64,000 bases of DNA, from positions 1 to 64,000 of the forward strand of contig OMYJ01000013.1 in NCBI GenBank assembly GCA_900315245.1, read 5' to 3'. Below are positions 34,350 through 43,497 of this stretch, in pieces (within the stretch, counting starts at the first letter, position 1; each line of letters opens with the position of its first letter). The position numbers and the translations under genes were made by a program. Below the pieces are notes generated by a model. That model did no database searches and was not told the DNA's origin. It saw only the letters and a list, made by a program, of their open reading frames with translations. This DNA comes from an uncultured Bacteroidales bacterium. Its GTDB lineage: Bacteria; Bacteroidota; Bacteroidia; Bacteroidales; WCHB1-69.

Positions 34350-34901
34350 TTAAATCGTGTGGTACGGAGTCAACAGACCCTTGCCGATTTCCACAGCCTC
34401 TTCGTTCTTGGGGATGAGGTGGTGGTGGCGCTCAGGCAGGGATTTTTCCAGACCTTTGTGCAACATTTCAGGGGTGACGAGGGGTTTCACTTTCAGGAAA
34501 CCGCCTAACACGATCATGTTAAACAGCTTGGAGATACCGAGTTCGCTGGCTTTGTCGGCGGCGGCGACTTGGTAGATGTTGATGTCCTTGCGGGTAGGAT
34601 GATGCGTGATGCCGTTCGGGTCGTAAATCAGAAGACCTCCGGGTTTCACGGCAGATTCGAACTTGTCCATCGACTGTTGGTTCAGGATGATGGCCGTGTC
34701 GAACTGGTTCAGATAGGGGGAGCAGATGCGCTCGTCGCTGAGGATGACGGTGACGTTGGAGGTACCACCGCGCATTTCAGGACCGTAGGAAGGCAACCAG
34801 CTCACTTCTTTGTCTTGCATGATGCCGGCGTATGCGAGGATCTTACCCATGGAGAGCACACCTTGTCCGCCGAAGCCTGCTATAATGATTTCTTCAGTCA
34901 T
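34350..34901 (-). CDS. 2-oxoacid:ferredoxin oxidoreductase, gamma subunit
   Basis: A 183-residue gamma-type subunit of the POR/VOR/KOR superfamily, recognisable from IIIAGFGGQGVLSMGKILAYAG at the N-terminus and PSYGPEMRGGTSNVTV. It assembles with the alpha and beta subunits and ferredoxin to convert 2-oxoacids to acyl-CoA. It is the last gene of a four-gene operon and 19 bp after the beta subunit gene. Confidence 0.93.
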   Translation of the reverse strand: MTEEIIIAGFGGQGVLSMGKILAYAGIMQDKEVSWLPSYGPEMRGGTSNVTVILSDERICSPYLNQFDTAIILNQQSMDKFESAVKPGGLLIYDPNGITHHPTRKDINIYQVAAADKASELGISKLFNMIVLGGFLKVKPLVTPEMLHKGLEKSLPERHHHLIPKNEEAVEIGKGLLTPYHTI

Positions 34902-34920
34902 GTCTTTTGGATTTTAATGA

Positions 34921-35763
34921 TTATTTTTTTCTCAGTGAAAAGATGGTTTCGTTGGGCTGGTCGAAGGTGCCGACGCGTTCGATGAACTTGGGATCAAACT
35001 TGCCGTCAACTTTCATGTCGCCGAGCGGGAAGTATTTGAGGGTGTTCTCTTCCATCCATTTGTTGGCTTGGACGGGAGTCATCTTCCAACCGGAGTTACA
35101 GTTGGAGGTCACTTCCACGAAAGAGACGCCCTTGTTCAGTTTCTGATTCTCGAAGGCCTGACGGATGGCTTTCTTGCACTTGCGGGCAGCTGCCGGGGTG
35201 TAAACGGCCTGACGGGTAACATAGTACGTGCCAGGAAGTTGAGCCAGCATTTCGGTCAGACGCATGGTGTGACCCATGATCTTGGGATCACGGCCGTAAG
35301 GACAGGTCACGGTTTCCATACCCTCGAGGGTGGTGGGAGCCATCTGACCGCCGGTCATACCGTAGATACCGTTGTTGATGAAGATCATGGTGATGTTCTC
35401 ACCGCGGTTGCAGGCGTGGACAACCTCGCCGCAGCCGATGGAGGCCAGGTCGCCGTCTCCCTGATAGGAGAACACGAAGGTCTCGGGGCGGAGACGTTTG
35501 ATGGCGGAAGCGCAGGCCGGGGCACGACCGTGGGCGGCTTCCACGAAGTCAACGTCGAAATAGTTGTATGCCAGCACGGAACAACCCACGGGGGAGATAC
35601 CGATGACATTGTCTTGAATGCCCATTTCCTCGATCACCTCGGCGATGATTCTGTGTACGACGCCGTGACCGCAACCAGGACAATAGTGCATTGTAGCATC
35701 CGTGAGAACCGGAGTGCGTTTGTACACCAAATTTTCGGGTTTGATTATATCTTCTCTTGTCAT
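34921..35763 (-). CDS. 2-oxoacid:ferredoxin oxidoreductase, beta (TPP-binding) subunit
   Basis: A 280-residue thiamine-pyrophosphate subunit. The cluster-ligand motif MHYCPGCGHG is at the N-terminus, and the TPP/magnesium site is GDGDLASIGCGEVVHACNRGENITMIFINN. I chose the ATG at 35763 (MTREDIIKP); a TTG three codons earlier is in frame. The subunit decarboxylates the 2-oxoacid and passes electrons to the ferredoxin subunit encoded upstream. Substrate (2-oxoisovalerate versus 2-oxoglutarate) cannot be settled from this chain alone. Confidence 0.94.
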   Translation of the reverse strand: MTREDIIKPENLVYKRTPVLTDATMHYCPGCGHGVVHRIIAEVIEEMGIQDNVIGISPVGCSVLAYNYFDVDFVEAAHGRAPACASAIKRLRPETFVFSYQGDGDLASIGCGEVVHACNRGENITMIFINNGIYGMTGGQMAPTTLEGMETVTCPYGRDPKIMGHTMRLTEMLAQLPGTYYVTRQAVYTPAAARKCKKAIRQAFENQKLNKGVSFVEVTSNCNSGWKMTPVQANKWMEENTLKYFPLGDMKVDGKFDPKFIERVGTFDQPNETIFSLRKK

Positions 35764-35781
35764 AATTTTCAAGTGCTTAAA

Positions 35782-36861
35782 TTATTTAATCATTTTTTTC
35801 AACGCATCGAGAATCTCAACAGGGGTGGGGATGACACCGCCGTAACGGCCGTAATGCTCCACGGGGATGTTGCAATCGACAGCGAGTTTCACGTCTTCGA
35901 TCATCTGACCGGCGTTCATTTCCACGCTGAGGATCTTCTTCATGCGGCTGCCGATTTCCTTGACGGCTTTCGTCGGGAAGGGCCACAGGGTGATCGGGCG
36001 GATCAAACCGACCTTGATGCCTTCGGCGCGGGCGAGTTCGACGGATTTCATGCAGATACGGGCTGCAGAGCCGTAAGCCACGAAGATGTATTCCGCATCG
36101 TCGCATTGGATAGCCTCGTAACGGGCGTCTTCCTCTTCGCATTTGCGGTATTTGGCCTGGATGCGGTCGTTGATAGCCTCTTGTTTGAGGGCTTCCAGTT
36201 CGAGGGAAGTCACGATTCTGTGCTTGCCGGTGGAACGGTGTCCGGTGGCAGCCCAAGGACAGTTTTCCTCGATGTATTCGTTGGTCCAGCGCGGTTTGTA
36301 GTCGTCAACCATGACTTTCTCCATCACCTGGCCGATGACACCATCGGAGAGGATGGCGACGGGGTTGCGGTATTTGAAGGCGAGGTCGAAACCGAGTTCC
36401 ACGAAGTCATACATTTCCTGCACAGACGCGGGGGCGAGGGTGATCAGACGGTAGTCGCCGTGACCGCCGCCCTTGGTGGTCTGGAAGTAGTCGGACTGTG
36501 AGGGTTGGATGGTGCCGAGGCCGGGGCCGCCGCGAACGACGTTCACGCACAATGCGGGCAGCTCAGCGCCAGCGATATAGGAAAGGCCTTCCTGCATCAG
36601 GGAGAATCCCGGGGAGGAAGAAGAGGTCATGACGCGCTTGCCGGCGGCGGCGCCTGCATACACCATGTTGATGGAAGCCAATTCGCTCTCGGCTTGCAGA
36701 ACAACCATGCCGGTGGTCAGATATGGTCTCTCCGCCATCAGGTGCTCCAACACTTCTGACTGCGGGGTAATGGGATAGCCAAAGTAGCCGTCACAGCCAC
36801 AACGGATGGCGGCTTCTGCAATGGCTTGGTTTCCCTTCATCAATACTAATTGTTTTGCCAT
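35782..36861 (-). CDS. vorB: 2-oxoacid:ferredoxin oxidoreductase, alpha subunit (VorB type)
   Basis: A 359-residue alpha subunit similar to 3-methyl-2-oxobutanoate dehydrogenase subunit VorB. Features are GCDGYFGYPITPQSEVLEHL, ESELASINMVYAGAAAGKRVMTSSSSPG and a C-terminal transketolase-like domain (VAYGSAARICMKSV). In branched-chain catabolism VOR makes isobutyryl-CoA and reduced ferredoxin. The Bacteroidales annotation of this set as VOR is by similarity; KOR activity is possible. Confidence 0.9.
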   Translation of the reverse strand: MAKQLVLMKGNQAIAEAAIRCGCDGYFGYPITPQSEVLEHLMAERPYLTTGMVVLQAESELASINMVYAGAAAGKRVMTSSSSPGFSLMQEGLSYIAGAELPALCVNVVRGGPGLGTIQPSQSDYFQTTKGGGHGDYRLITLAPASVQEMYDFVELGFDLAFKYRNPVAILSDGVIGQVMEKVMVDDYKPRWTNEYIEENCPWAATGHRSTGKHRIVTSLELEALKQEAINDRIQAKYRKCEEEDARYEAIQCDDAEYIFVAYGSAARICMKSVELARAEGIKVGLIRPITLWPFPTKAVKEIGSRMKKILSVEMNAGQMIEDVKLAVDCNIPVEHYGRYGGVIPTPVEILDALKKMIK

Positions 36862-36912
36862 TTTGTAGATGTTTTAATTAATTGTTGTTAAATTTCTTGA
36901 CTCTCCGTGCGG

Positions 36913-37140
36913 TTAGCATTTCGCACGATACACTTCAATGACCCCGTCGGGACAGATCACCGCGCAGCTGGCGCAGCCGATGCAGGCGTCCTCGTTGACC
37001 ATTTCCAGATAGTTGTAACCCTTGGCGTTCACCTTCTTGGACAAGGCGATGCATTTCGGGTCTTGCGGGCAACCGGTTATGCACACTGCACAACCTTTAC
37101 ACTTTTCAGTGTCGATGACTAAAGCTCCTTTAAATGCCAT
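36913..37140 (-). CDS. 2-oxoacid:ferredoxin oxidoreductase, ferredoxin (delta) subunit
   Basis: A 75-residue 2[4Fe-4S] ferredoxin with CKGCAVCITGCP and CIGCASCAVICP. As the first gene of the operon it supplies the electron-transfer subunit for the alpha, beta and gamma chains encoded downstream. The size is normal for a delta subunit. Confidence 0.95.
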   Translation of the reverse strand: MAFKGALVIDTEKCKGCAVCITGCPQDPKCIALSKKVNAKGYNYLEMVNEDACIGCASCAVICPDGVIEVYRAKC

Positions 37141-37447
37141 AATTCTAATATTTTAGTTTGTTATTGTTTTGAATTATTGTTGATTTCTCACACAATTTAT
37201 CAAGGGGCAAAGGTACACTTTTTTTCGTTACGACGGGAAAATTATTTTCCCACATCCTTTCTTAGCGCGATTGTCTTAGAGAAGCGATATTATTGCTCCT
37301 TGCTGCGTTCACGGAGGTTGATGAAAAGACTGTAACGGGCGCAGAACTGCGGGGGATTCATTTGGACATCTTTATATGTCTTTATAGGCCTCCGTCATCA
37401 ATGAACATATTCAATCGGCGACCGTGCAAAAACACACAAAGCTGTCC
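37141..37447. other. Gap with a coding-like remnant
   Basis: About 307 bp. Besides the ferredoxin promoter (37208-37215), a minus-strand stretch at 37290-37394 is open and reads like a C-terminus (TYKDVQMNPPQFCARYS then LFINLRERSKEQ and stop). It has only an internal Met at 37361. I see it as a possible relic of a lost gene; nothing else is recognisable. Confidence 0.3.
37208..37215 (-). promoter_or_regulatory. Promoter -7 element of the oxidoreductase operon
   Basis: TACCTTTG on the minus strand, 68 bp before the ferredoxin ATG at 37140. Confidence 0.6.
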
Positions 37448-38116
37448 TTACTTCAGCAATTTCGTAATCTGACTTTCCGATGCTTCGGGTAGAAAACTCC
37501 GAAAATGGGAGAGCATACGCTCCAACGACTCTTCGGGAGTGCGCGGACATGTACAGATCTCTTTTCCGTAGAGTCGCTCGGGAGTCGTAAGCAGCGACCA
37601 CCCCCAGCCATATTCGCGGCCGTGCTTGTCTCTCGGATAGACGAAATCCTCGGTGACGATGCGACAGGACATTTGCAGGCGGGTGACATAGCTGTCGAAG
37701 CGACTGCGCATCTTTGGGCCTGTGAAGCCGCAGGCGGCGCGCAACTCGCGGGTAATCAGACTGCCCTGTTCACGCAGCGTCAGCAGAATGGTCTCCTCAA
37801 TACTTCCCTCCTCGGGCGCAGGGTATTGGTTGCGGCGATAGTTGCAGAAATCGGGCCACCACTCACGACTGATGAAGCCCGCCTTGTTGGCAAAGAATTT
37901 GCCATACATGCAGCCGCCCTCAGACACAATCGGACCTTTCCACTTCCACAACGGCCAGTCCCAGCCCCCTTCGGAAAAGGTCACATAACGACAGTCCTCG
38001 CTCACGACTTCCTCCGCTGAATAGCCGAAAATGCCACTGTCCAGCAAAGGCAGGAAACCGATTTGCTGAATCAGCTCCATCAGCAATACAGGGTTGTATA
38101 TTTCAGGGTGTTTCAT
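37448..38116 (-). CDS. AlkZ-related protein
   Basis: A 222-residue protein resembling the AlkZ/YcaQ-related proteins of Bacteroidales: aromatic-rich GGWDWPLWKWKGPIV, a winged-helix-like stretch (SLITRELRAACGFTGPKMRSRFDSYVTRL) and GYGWSLL-type C-terminal motif (here GWGWSLLTTPERLYG). AlkZ-family glycosylases unhook DNA crosslinks using a winged-helix fold, but this member is much shorter than AlkZ (about 400) and its activity is unproven. It has its own promoter. Confidence 0.65.
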   Translation of the reverse strand: MKHPEIYNPVLLMELIQQIGFLPLLDSGIFGYSAEEVVSEDCRYVTFSEGGWDWPLWKWKGPIVSEGGCMYGKFFANKAGFISREWWPDFCNYRRNQYPAPEEGSIEETILLTLREQGSLITRELRAACGFTGPKMRSRFDSYVTRLQMSCRIVTEDFVYPRDKHGREYGWGWSLLTTPERLYGKEICTCPRTPEESLERMLSHFRSFLPEASESQITKLLK

Positions 38117-38166
38117 ATTTTCTCTAATACTCCTGTCTCCGAGTTTGTGTTATTTCAATTTTTTCG

Positions 38167-38174
38167 CAAAAATA
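38167..38174 (-). promoter_or_regulatory. Promoter -7 element of the AlkZ-related gene
   Basis: TATTTTTG on the minus strand, 51 bp before the ATG at 38116. Confidence 0.6.
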
Positions 38175-38245
38175 GAAAAAATGCGACAGAACAAGGTTGT
38201 ATTAGCTTCTCCTGCTGATATTCTGCAACTGCTGTTACATAACGA

Positions 38246-38713
38246 TCATCTGAGGCGATTGAAAGTAGTTGTCCAAATAAACGTGTATTCCGGCCCTGTT
38301 GACGTGTATCGCGTAATCAACTGATCTTCGTCAAGGGTCAGGACTTCTTCGTCGTAGTCTTTATAATCATAATCATCGTTTAGGTTACTTCTCCCATTAG
38401 TGAAATGAATTATCTTTTTGTCATCTGATAATTTCCAATCCCACGTCTCTACATAGTCACCCACATCAATGTAGTTGACCTCAGTGTATTGGGTCATTGT
38501 TCCGTTTTTTTTGAACTCTCTGATTTCCATTGTCAGGTTGGTAGGAGGTTCCTCAACGGTCCACACATCGTTGGGATCAGCATTGCTGATTCTTTCTCTA
38601 ATGGCCGATTGATATTCCCATTTGCCGACAAGTCCATCTTTATCTTTGTCGTTACATGCGGGGAATAAGACTATCGTGCATATCGCCACAGCGAATAAAA
38701 ATACTTTTTTCAT
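38246..38713 (-). CDS. Lipocalin-like lipoprotein
   Basis: A 155-residue lipoprotein with a signal peptide and lipobox LFPAC. The body begins LVGKWEYQSAI and alternates strands and charged turns (TMEIREFKKNGTMTQY, WDWKLSDDKKIIHF), as in the lipocalin-like families common in Bacteroidota envelopes. Ligand and role are unknown. I found no clear promoter or operon partner. Confidence 0.7.
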   Translation of the reverse strand: MKKVFLFAVAICTIVLFPACNDKDKDGLVGKWEYQSAIRERISNADPNDVWTVEEPPTNLTMEIREFKKNGTMTQYTEVNYIDVGDYVETWDWKLSDDKKIIHFTNGRSNLNDDYDYKDYDEEVLTLDEDQLITRYTSTGPEYTFIWTTTFNRLR

Positions 38714-38763
38714 CTTTCTGAAATTTTATGAACTGTCTTTAATTTTGACGTCACAGGATATCC

Positions 38764-38793
38764 CTAAGCCAATAGCTAACAGCCAACATCCTA
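38764..38793 (-). repeat. Heptamer array on the alcohol dehydrogenase stop codon (4 units)
   Basis: Four 7-bp units (plus-strand CTAAGCC, AATAGCT, AACAGCC, AACATCC) start at the stop codon of the dehydrogenase gene (38791-38793) and run downstream. Confidence 0.85.
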
Positions 38794-39963
38794 CATACTC
38801 TCCTTCAGAATCTCCGTAACATCCTCCGGCTTCAAATCCATATAGCCTGCAGGATAGCAGATGGTCCCTTTGGTGATGCCGGGGATCATCTCTTCGGTGG
38901 CACCGAGCTCACTAATGGTCAGCGGCAGACCGATTTCCAACATCCAGCTCTTCAAGGCTTCAAGACCGGCTTCGGCAATCTGTTTGTCGGTTTTGCCCTC
39001 AGGGCAGACGTTCCAGACATTCTTGGCGAAACGCACAAACTTGGCCAGACCAGGCTTCATCGCCCGTTTGTAGTAGGCCATGGAGACGGCAGCTAAGCAG
39101 AATCCGTGCGGGGCGTGCGTCCAAGCACCTACGCTATGACCGATCATGTGTACCATCCAGTCCTGTGTCTTGCCGCATTTGAGCAACGTGTTGAGTGCCC
39201 ACGTGGCCGTCCACATGATGTTGGATCGGGCTTCGTAATCCTGCGGGTTCTTCACTGCCGTGCGCGAGGAAACGATAAGGCTGCGCATCAGCCCTTCGGA
39301 GAGGTAGTCGCTGGTGTTGTCGTCGAAATCGGAGAAATACTGCTCGAAAATATGGTTCATGATGTCGTAGATGCCCGCTTTCATCTGTTCGTCGGGTACC
39401 GTCATCGTGTATTTCGGGTTGAGGATGGAGAATTTCGGCATCAGACGGGCGTCGAACACGTGCCCCACCTTGAATTTATGCTCCGCGTCGGTGATGACCG
39501 AGCCGCCGTTCATTTCGGATCCAGTGCCCGCCATCGTGAGGATGCAGCCGATGGGCAGGATGCGCTGGTTGGCGTCGGGGTGTTTCTCTTGCAGCCAGAA
39601 TCTGTCCCAATAGTCGCCGTCATAGTACACCGAAGCGGCCACGCCCTTGGAGTAGTCGCAGACACTGCCGCCGCCGAGGGAGAGAATCATATCGACGTTG
39701 TGCTCGCGGGCAATCCTAACCCCCTCGTGCAGTTTCTCCAATGTGGGGTTGCTCATCACGCCCGGATTTTCCACGATGGTCTTGCCGGCCTCCTTCAGGA
39801 TGGCCACCACCTCGTCGTAGATGCCGTTTTTCTTCACGCTGCCGCTGCCGTAGTTCAACAGCACAACAGGTCCGTAGTTTTTCAATTCGTCCTTGAGATA
39901 GTTCAAAGACTCATCACCAAAATAAAGTTTGGTGGGATTATGGTACGAGAAATTTCCTAACAT
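38791..39963 (-). CDS. Iron-containing alcohol dehydrogenase (YqhD/butanol-dehydrogenase type)
   Basis: A 390-residue NAD(P)H-dependent alcohol dehydrogenase of the group III, metal-activated family. The nucleotide-binding region is ILSLGGGSVCDYSKG, and the metal ligands fall in GIYDIMNHIFEQYF and MIGHSVGAWTHAPHG. It reduces aldehydes to alcohols in fermentation or aldehyde detoxification; the FSYHNPTKLYFG start is typical of YqhD/BdhA. It has its own promoter, and a heptamer array begins at its stop codon. Confidence 0.94.
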   Translation of the reverse strand: MLGNFSYHNPTKLYFGDESLNYLKDELKNYGPVVLLNYGSGSVKKNGIYDEVVAILKEAGKTIVENPGVMSNPTLEKLHEGVRIAREHNVDMILSLGGGSVCDYSKGVAASVYYDGDYWDRFWLQEKHPDANQRILPIGCILTMAGTGSEMNGGSVITDAEHKFKVGHVFDARLMPKFSILNPKYTMTVPDEQMKAGIYDIMNHIFEQYFSDFDDNTSDYLSEGLMRSLIVSSRTAVKNPQDYEARSNIMWTATWALNTLLKCGKTQDWMVHMIGHSVGAWTHAPHGFCLAAVSMAYYKRAMKPGLAKFVRFAKNVWNVCPEGKTDKQIAEAGLEALKSWMLEIGLPLTISELGATEEMIPGITKGTICYPAGYMDLKPEDVTEILKESM

Positions 39964-39984
39964 ATTCTTATGTATTTAAGTTTG

Positions 39985-39992
39985 CAAAAATA
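39985..39992 (-). promoter_or_regulatory. Promoter -7 element of the alcohol dehydrogenase gene
   Basis: TATTTTTG on the minus strand, 22 bp before the ATG at 39963. Confidence 0.6.
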
Positions 39993-40121
39993 AGAAAAAA
40001 ACAAGAATGAACGTCAGTCGTGGGCAATATACCATGGTAAGCCCTGGCTTTTTAGACCATCATAGATCTGTAGGTTCCTGACGGACATTATATCCGGAAA
40101 AACATCCTTTTATGTTTTATC

Positions 40122-42452
40122 TCAATCGCGAAGACAACGGACGGAGAAACCGAGCCGCTTGTACCAACTCGTTCTTCTCACACCTATATCACTGAAATAC
40201 AGTTGGCGGTATATTGCGAAGTTTCCGTCCCTCTGTGTTGAAGACCAAAAATGCGTGTTTTCTCCTGAAGAGAAAAAACCTGCGCCACCCCAGTTGCCAA
40301 CTGAAACTGCGGAAAATCCCGATGCATTATGCCAAGGATAACCTGCATTGCCAGGGGAGTTTTCGTAGGACGAAGCATTCCAATAGTCTCCTGCCAATCT
40401 GCCTGCATGGTCACCGCGCAAACCCAAATTTGTTATGTCCATCTCCGTTTGCGTGGCCTCCATCACGGTCCATTCCGCATCACTCGGCACATGCCAACCC
40501 GTAGGGCAGACACCCTGCACGCCACTTGGAACGCTTGAGCTACTATTAGCCCCATTCATCACCGCATGCCAGGTGTAGTAGTAACCTCGAATCTCTAATG
40601 GAACGTTTGAGGTGCTGTTGTCATAGTAAAAGGATGCGTAATCGTTGAAGTTTTCTCCACTGCCAGCAGGCACTGCCGTTCCGTCCGCATAATGTGTGGT
40701 GCGGAGATTTTCCCGCATCCAACATTGATCACCAATTTGTACCGTGTTATAGGTATTGCCATCATAATCGGTCACGAAAGGGGTTTCCGGACACGGGCCC
40801 GCAGGCAGCACAGGCTTCACCATTACATCTTCATCAATGTCAAAGACCAGTTCCCATTCGGTCACCCAACCATTGTCCGATTGTACGCCGTCAACGATTT
40901 CAATGCTCCAAATCCCATTTTTCGGACATCCAACCAAATTGGAGAAAGAGCCTTCCGGATGGAACACGTTGGTCATCGCCGCCACATTCGAGGAATCCAT
41001 GCGATTATCACTGTTCACATTGCTTCCAGAATAGACATAACCGTCAGAATTGTACTGATATCCATTATTTGTATTGTTCGACCAAACATAGTTCCACGGA
41101 GTCCCCATCGGATTTGAATCCTGATTACACGGATTGCTCCATAAATCCTGGGAAGCGCGCACTCCGAAATCGGAACTATTGGATCCCGTTGAAAGCCACC
41201 CCCATTCCGATTCCGGAATGGCACTTACGCATCCAGACGTGGATGTACTATTATATTTTCGTAAAATGGACGAATATTGTCCATTCGGACAATGAAGTGC
41301 AATCCACAAATCCCCTACGTACGAATGCTCGATTTTCAACCGTACAAATCCGATGTCGTTAGCGCTCTGTATAATGTCAGAAGCAGAGAAATCTGTAACG
41401 TTCACCAATGACACATAAGCGCATCCGTTTCCGCAATCCATGCCATCGGCTAAGAATACGGTGTCTATTTGCGTATAAGATTGGGATAAGCGAAACTGAA
41501 ATTCATTGCCATAGGTTGTACCACATTCACCAGTGGCGTAAGATCTTACATAATACCATTTTTTGGGGTTTAACTCTTCCAAGATACTAGAAAAACTCCC
41601 CGAACCGATTCCTTCCACCGTGTGGTTGTTTGCTACGGTAGGGTGCGGAAGGGCATCCCAACAGAACCCGCATGCAACCACATCTTCACTTGACGTCAGC
41701 GTCCCATAGCAAAGTGCTCTCGAGGAATTGTCTGAAGTCACAGAGTCTGTTGTGACTGTCATAAGAATTGACGGATCAATGATAAATTGCAGCTGAATAT
41801 CTTCACTGATGTACTGCTCCTTGGTCATCGCTTCGCTCTGCAACATCATACTGTTTTTGGAGGCAAATCCGGTGTACCGCATCTTATCACCCAAATCAAA
41901 ATCATGTGAGGAAATGCTTTTCAAATTCACCCACGCCGCCTTCTCGGAATTGCCGGCGGCCCGGATTCGGTTGGCACCCGCATGGCCCTTGTTGACCATC
42001 TTCAAACTGCGAGTGCCCGATGGGATGGTCACCGACAACACATACACCTGCGGGGTGGTCGCGGTAATCTCAAAAAAATTGTTTCCACAGACGATTTTTC
42101 CAGTGTACTCCGCACTCTTTTTGCCATTAACATCAACCAAAACAATTGTTATTGGTCCGTCTTGGGCAGAAAAGATGTTGACGCGTGTCTGTCCATCGAA
42201 GGGGGTTGGCATCACTTGAATATCCCCATCCTGGTCAAAACCTCTGATTCCCGTACCTATCTCCAACGTATAAACGGTGTCTGGGAAAAAGAGGGTTTCC
42301 GACCAACCGCGGGTAATGTTCTCGACAGTGACACTGTCTATCCGTATATAATGGTCACATTGGTCAACGCCCGTGAAAAACAGGTCTATTGTCTCCTGAG
42401 CGTGAATAGACAACGAAAACAGCATCATTAAAACAAGTCCTACCTTTTTCAT
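40122..42452 (-). CDS. FISUMP-family surface protein 2 with P-domain
   Basis: A 776-residue exported protein. Order of parts: signal peptide (to about 19); N-domain (about 20-75, WSETLFFPDTVYTL); a T9SS-sorting-like domain (about 78-165, MPTPFDGQTRVNI...SLKMVNKGHAG); a fibronectin-like repeat (about 230-320); a proprotein-convertase P-domain-like region (about 330-540, KIEHSYVGDLWIALHCPNG); and a C-terminal FISUMP domain (about 545-776, DGNTYNTVQIGDQCWMRENL). P-domains are beta-sandwiches often attached to secreted enzymes. Ligand unknown. I chose the ATG at 42452; a TTG six codons up is in frame. Confidence 0.87.
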   Translation of the reverse strand: MKKVGLVLMMLFSLSIHAQETIDLFFTGVDQCDHYIRIDSVTVENITRGWSETLFFPDTVYTLEIGTGIRGFDQDGDIQVMPTPFDGQTRVNIFSAQDGPITIVLVDVNGKKSAEYTGKIVCGNNFFEITATTPQVYVLSVTIPSGTRSLKMVNKGHAGANRIRAAGNSEKAAWVNLKSISSHDFDLGDKMRYTGFASKNSMMLQSEAMTKEQYISEDIQLQFIIDPSILMTVTTDSVTSDNSSRALCYGTLTSSEDVVACGFCWDALPHPTVANNHTVEGIGSGSFSSILEELNPKKWYYVRSYATGECGTTYGNEFQFRLSQSYTQIDTVFLADGMDCGNGCAYVSLVNVTDFSASDIIQSANDIGFVRLKIEHSYVGDLWIALHCPNGQYSSILRKYNSTSTSGCVSAIPESEWGWLSTGSNSSDFGVRASQDLWSNPCNQDSNPMGTPWNYVWSNNTNNGYQYNSDGYVYSGSNVNSDNRMDSSNVAAMTNVFHPEGSFSNLVGCPKNGIWSIEIVDGVQSDNGWVTEWELVFDIDEDVMVKPVLPAGPCPETPFVTDYDGNTYNTVQIGDQCWMRENLRTTHYADGTAVPAGSGENFNDYASFYYDNSTSNVPLEIRGYYYTWHAVMNGANSSSSVPSGVQGVCPTGWHVPSDAEWTVMEATQTEMDITNLGLRGDHAGRLAGDYWNASSYENSPGNAGYPWHNASGFSAVSVGNWGGAGFFSSGENTHFWSSTQRDGNFAIYRQLYFSDIGVRRTSWYKRLGFSVRCLRD

Positions 42453-42475
42453 CTTGATGAATGGTTTCAAAGTGG

Positions 42476-42483
42476 CAAATGTA
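42476..42483 (-). promoter_or_regulatory. Promoter -7 element of FISUMP gene 2
   Basis: TACATTTG on the minus strand, 24 bp before the ATG at 42452. Confidence 0.55.
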
Positions 42484-42618
42484 CAAAATATTCAAACACA
42501 CTTGAAAAATATCGCTTGCCAAGCAGGGCTTACGCATCAACTATTTTGTTTGGACGAGCCGGCGCGCCTGCCTTTTCCCTGCTGTCGCATCCACTACAAT
42601 TTCAAAGAAAAGAGGCTA

Positions 42619-43497
42619 TTATTCGGAGGAAATCATCACCTCTTCGTATTCCCTCTTGAACCACGTCAGCTGCCGTTTCGCATATCTCCGTGTGTGTGTC
42701 TTGATGTCCGTCACCGCTTGCTCTAACGTGCATTTGCCGTCAAAATAGTCGAACAGTTCCTTGTAACCGACCGTGTTCAGCGGGTTCAGGTGGCGGTAGG
42801 GCAGCAATGACCGCGCCTCCTCCAACAACCCGTCCGCCATCATCTTATCGACCCGCCGGTTGATGCGATTGAAAAGCTCCTCCCGCGGCCGGTTAAGGTA
42901 ATACTTTTCGATATTGAAGTCTCTGGTTACCTGTTTTTTATGCAGATGTTCAGAATAGGGCTTTCCCGTCTGCAATGACACTTCCAAGGCCCGCATCATC
43001 CGTTTTGAGTCGTTGGGGTTGACGACGGCGGCGTATTCGGGGTCCAGAAGTCGCAGCTGCGCGTGCAGTGCCTCAACTCCGTTGTTTTGAAACAGGTTGA
43101 TGACGAACTGCCTCGTGTTCGGGTCGGGGTCGGGCATCTCATCTACCCCGTGGCACACCGCATCCATGAACTGTGGACTCCCGCCGGTCATGATGATCAC
43201 GGGATATTTCTTGAATAGTTCCTTGAGCAGTTTGAGCACGTCCTGCTCGTACATATAAACATTGTAATAGTCATGGATGGAGAGCATCCCGACAAAAAAA
43301 TGTTGCGCAGCGGACAGCTCCTCCTCGGTGGGGTAGGCTGTTCCGATGCGCATCTCTCTGTAAAATTGGCGCGAGTCGGCGGAAATGATAGGCACCTGCC
43401 AACGTTGCGCCAACTCAATGGTGTAAGCGGTCTTGCCGACCCCGGTGGGACCGGTGAGGATGTAGAGTGTGGGACCGCTAAAATTCGCTGAACTCAT
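42619..43497 (-). CDS. miaA: tRNA dimethylallyltransferase (MiaA)
   Basis: A 292-residue enzyme that adds the dimethylallyl group to A37 of tRNAs reading U-initial codons. The P-loop GPTGVGKT (16-23) and ISADSRQFYREM substrate site are present, as are MMRALEVSLQTGKPYSEH and TRRYAKRQLTWFKRE. The start overlaps the 3' end of the upstream gene by 20 bp, implying translational coupling. Confidence 0.96.
   Translation of the reverse strand: MSSANFSGPTLYILTGPTGVGKTAYTIELAQRWQVPIISADSRQFYREMRIGTAYPTEEELSAAQHFFVGMLSIHDYYNVYMYEQDVLKLLKELFKKYPVIIMTGGSPQFMDAVCHGVDEMPDPDPNTRQFVINLFQNNGVEALHAQLRLLDPEYAAVVNPNDSKRMMRALEVSLQTGKPYSEHLHKKQVTRDFNIEKYYLNRPREELFNRINRRVDKMMADGLLEEARSLLPYRHLNPLNTVGYKELFDYFDGKCTLEQAVTDIKTHTRRYAKRQLTWFKREYEEVMISSE

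Noticed and set aside
35068..36501. Long open frame (477 codons) opposite the oxidoreductase subunits
   Set aside because: Spans two real genes in antisense and has the same shadow composition.
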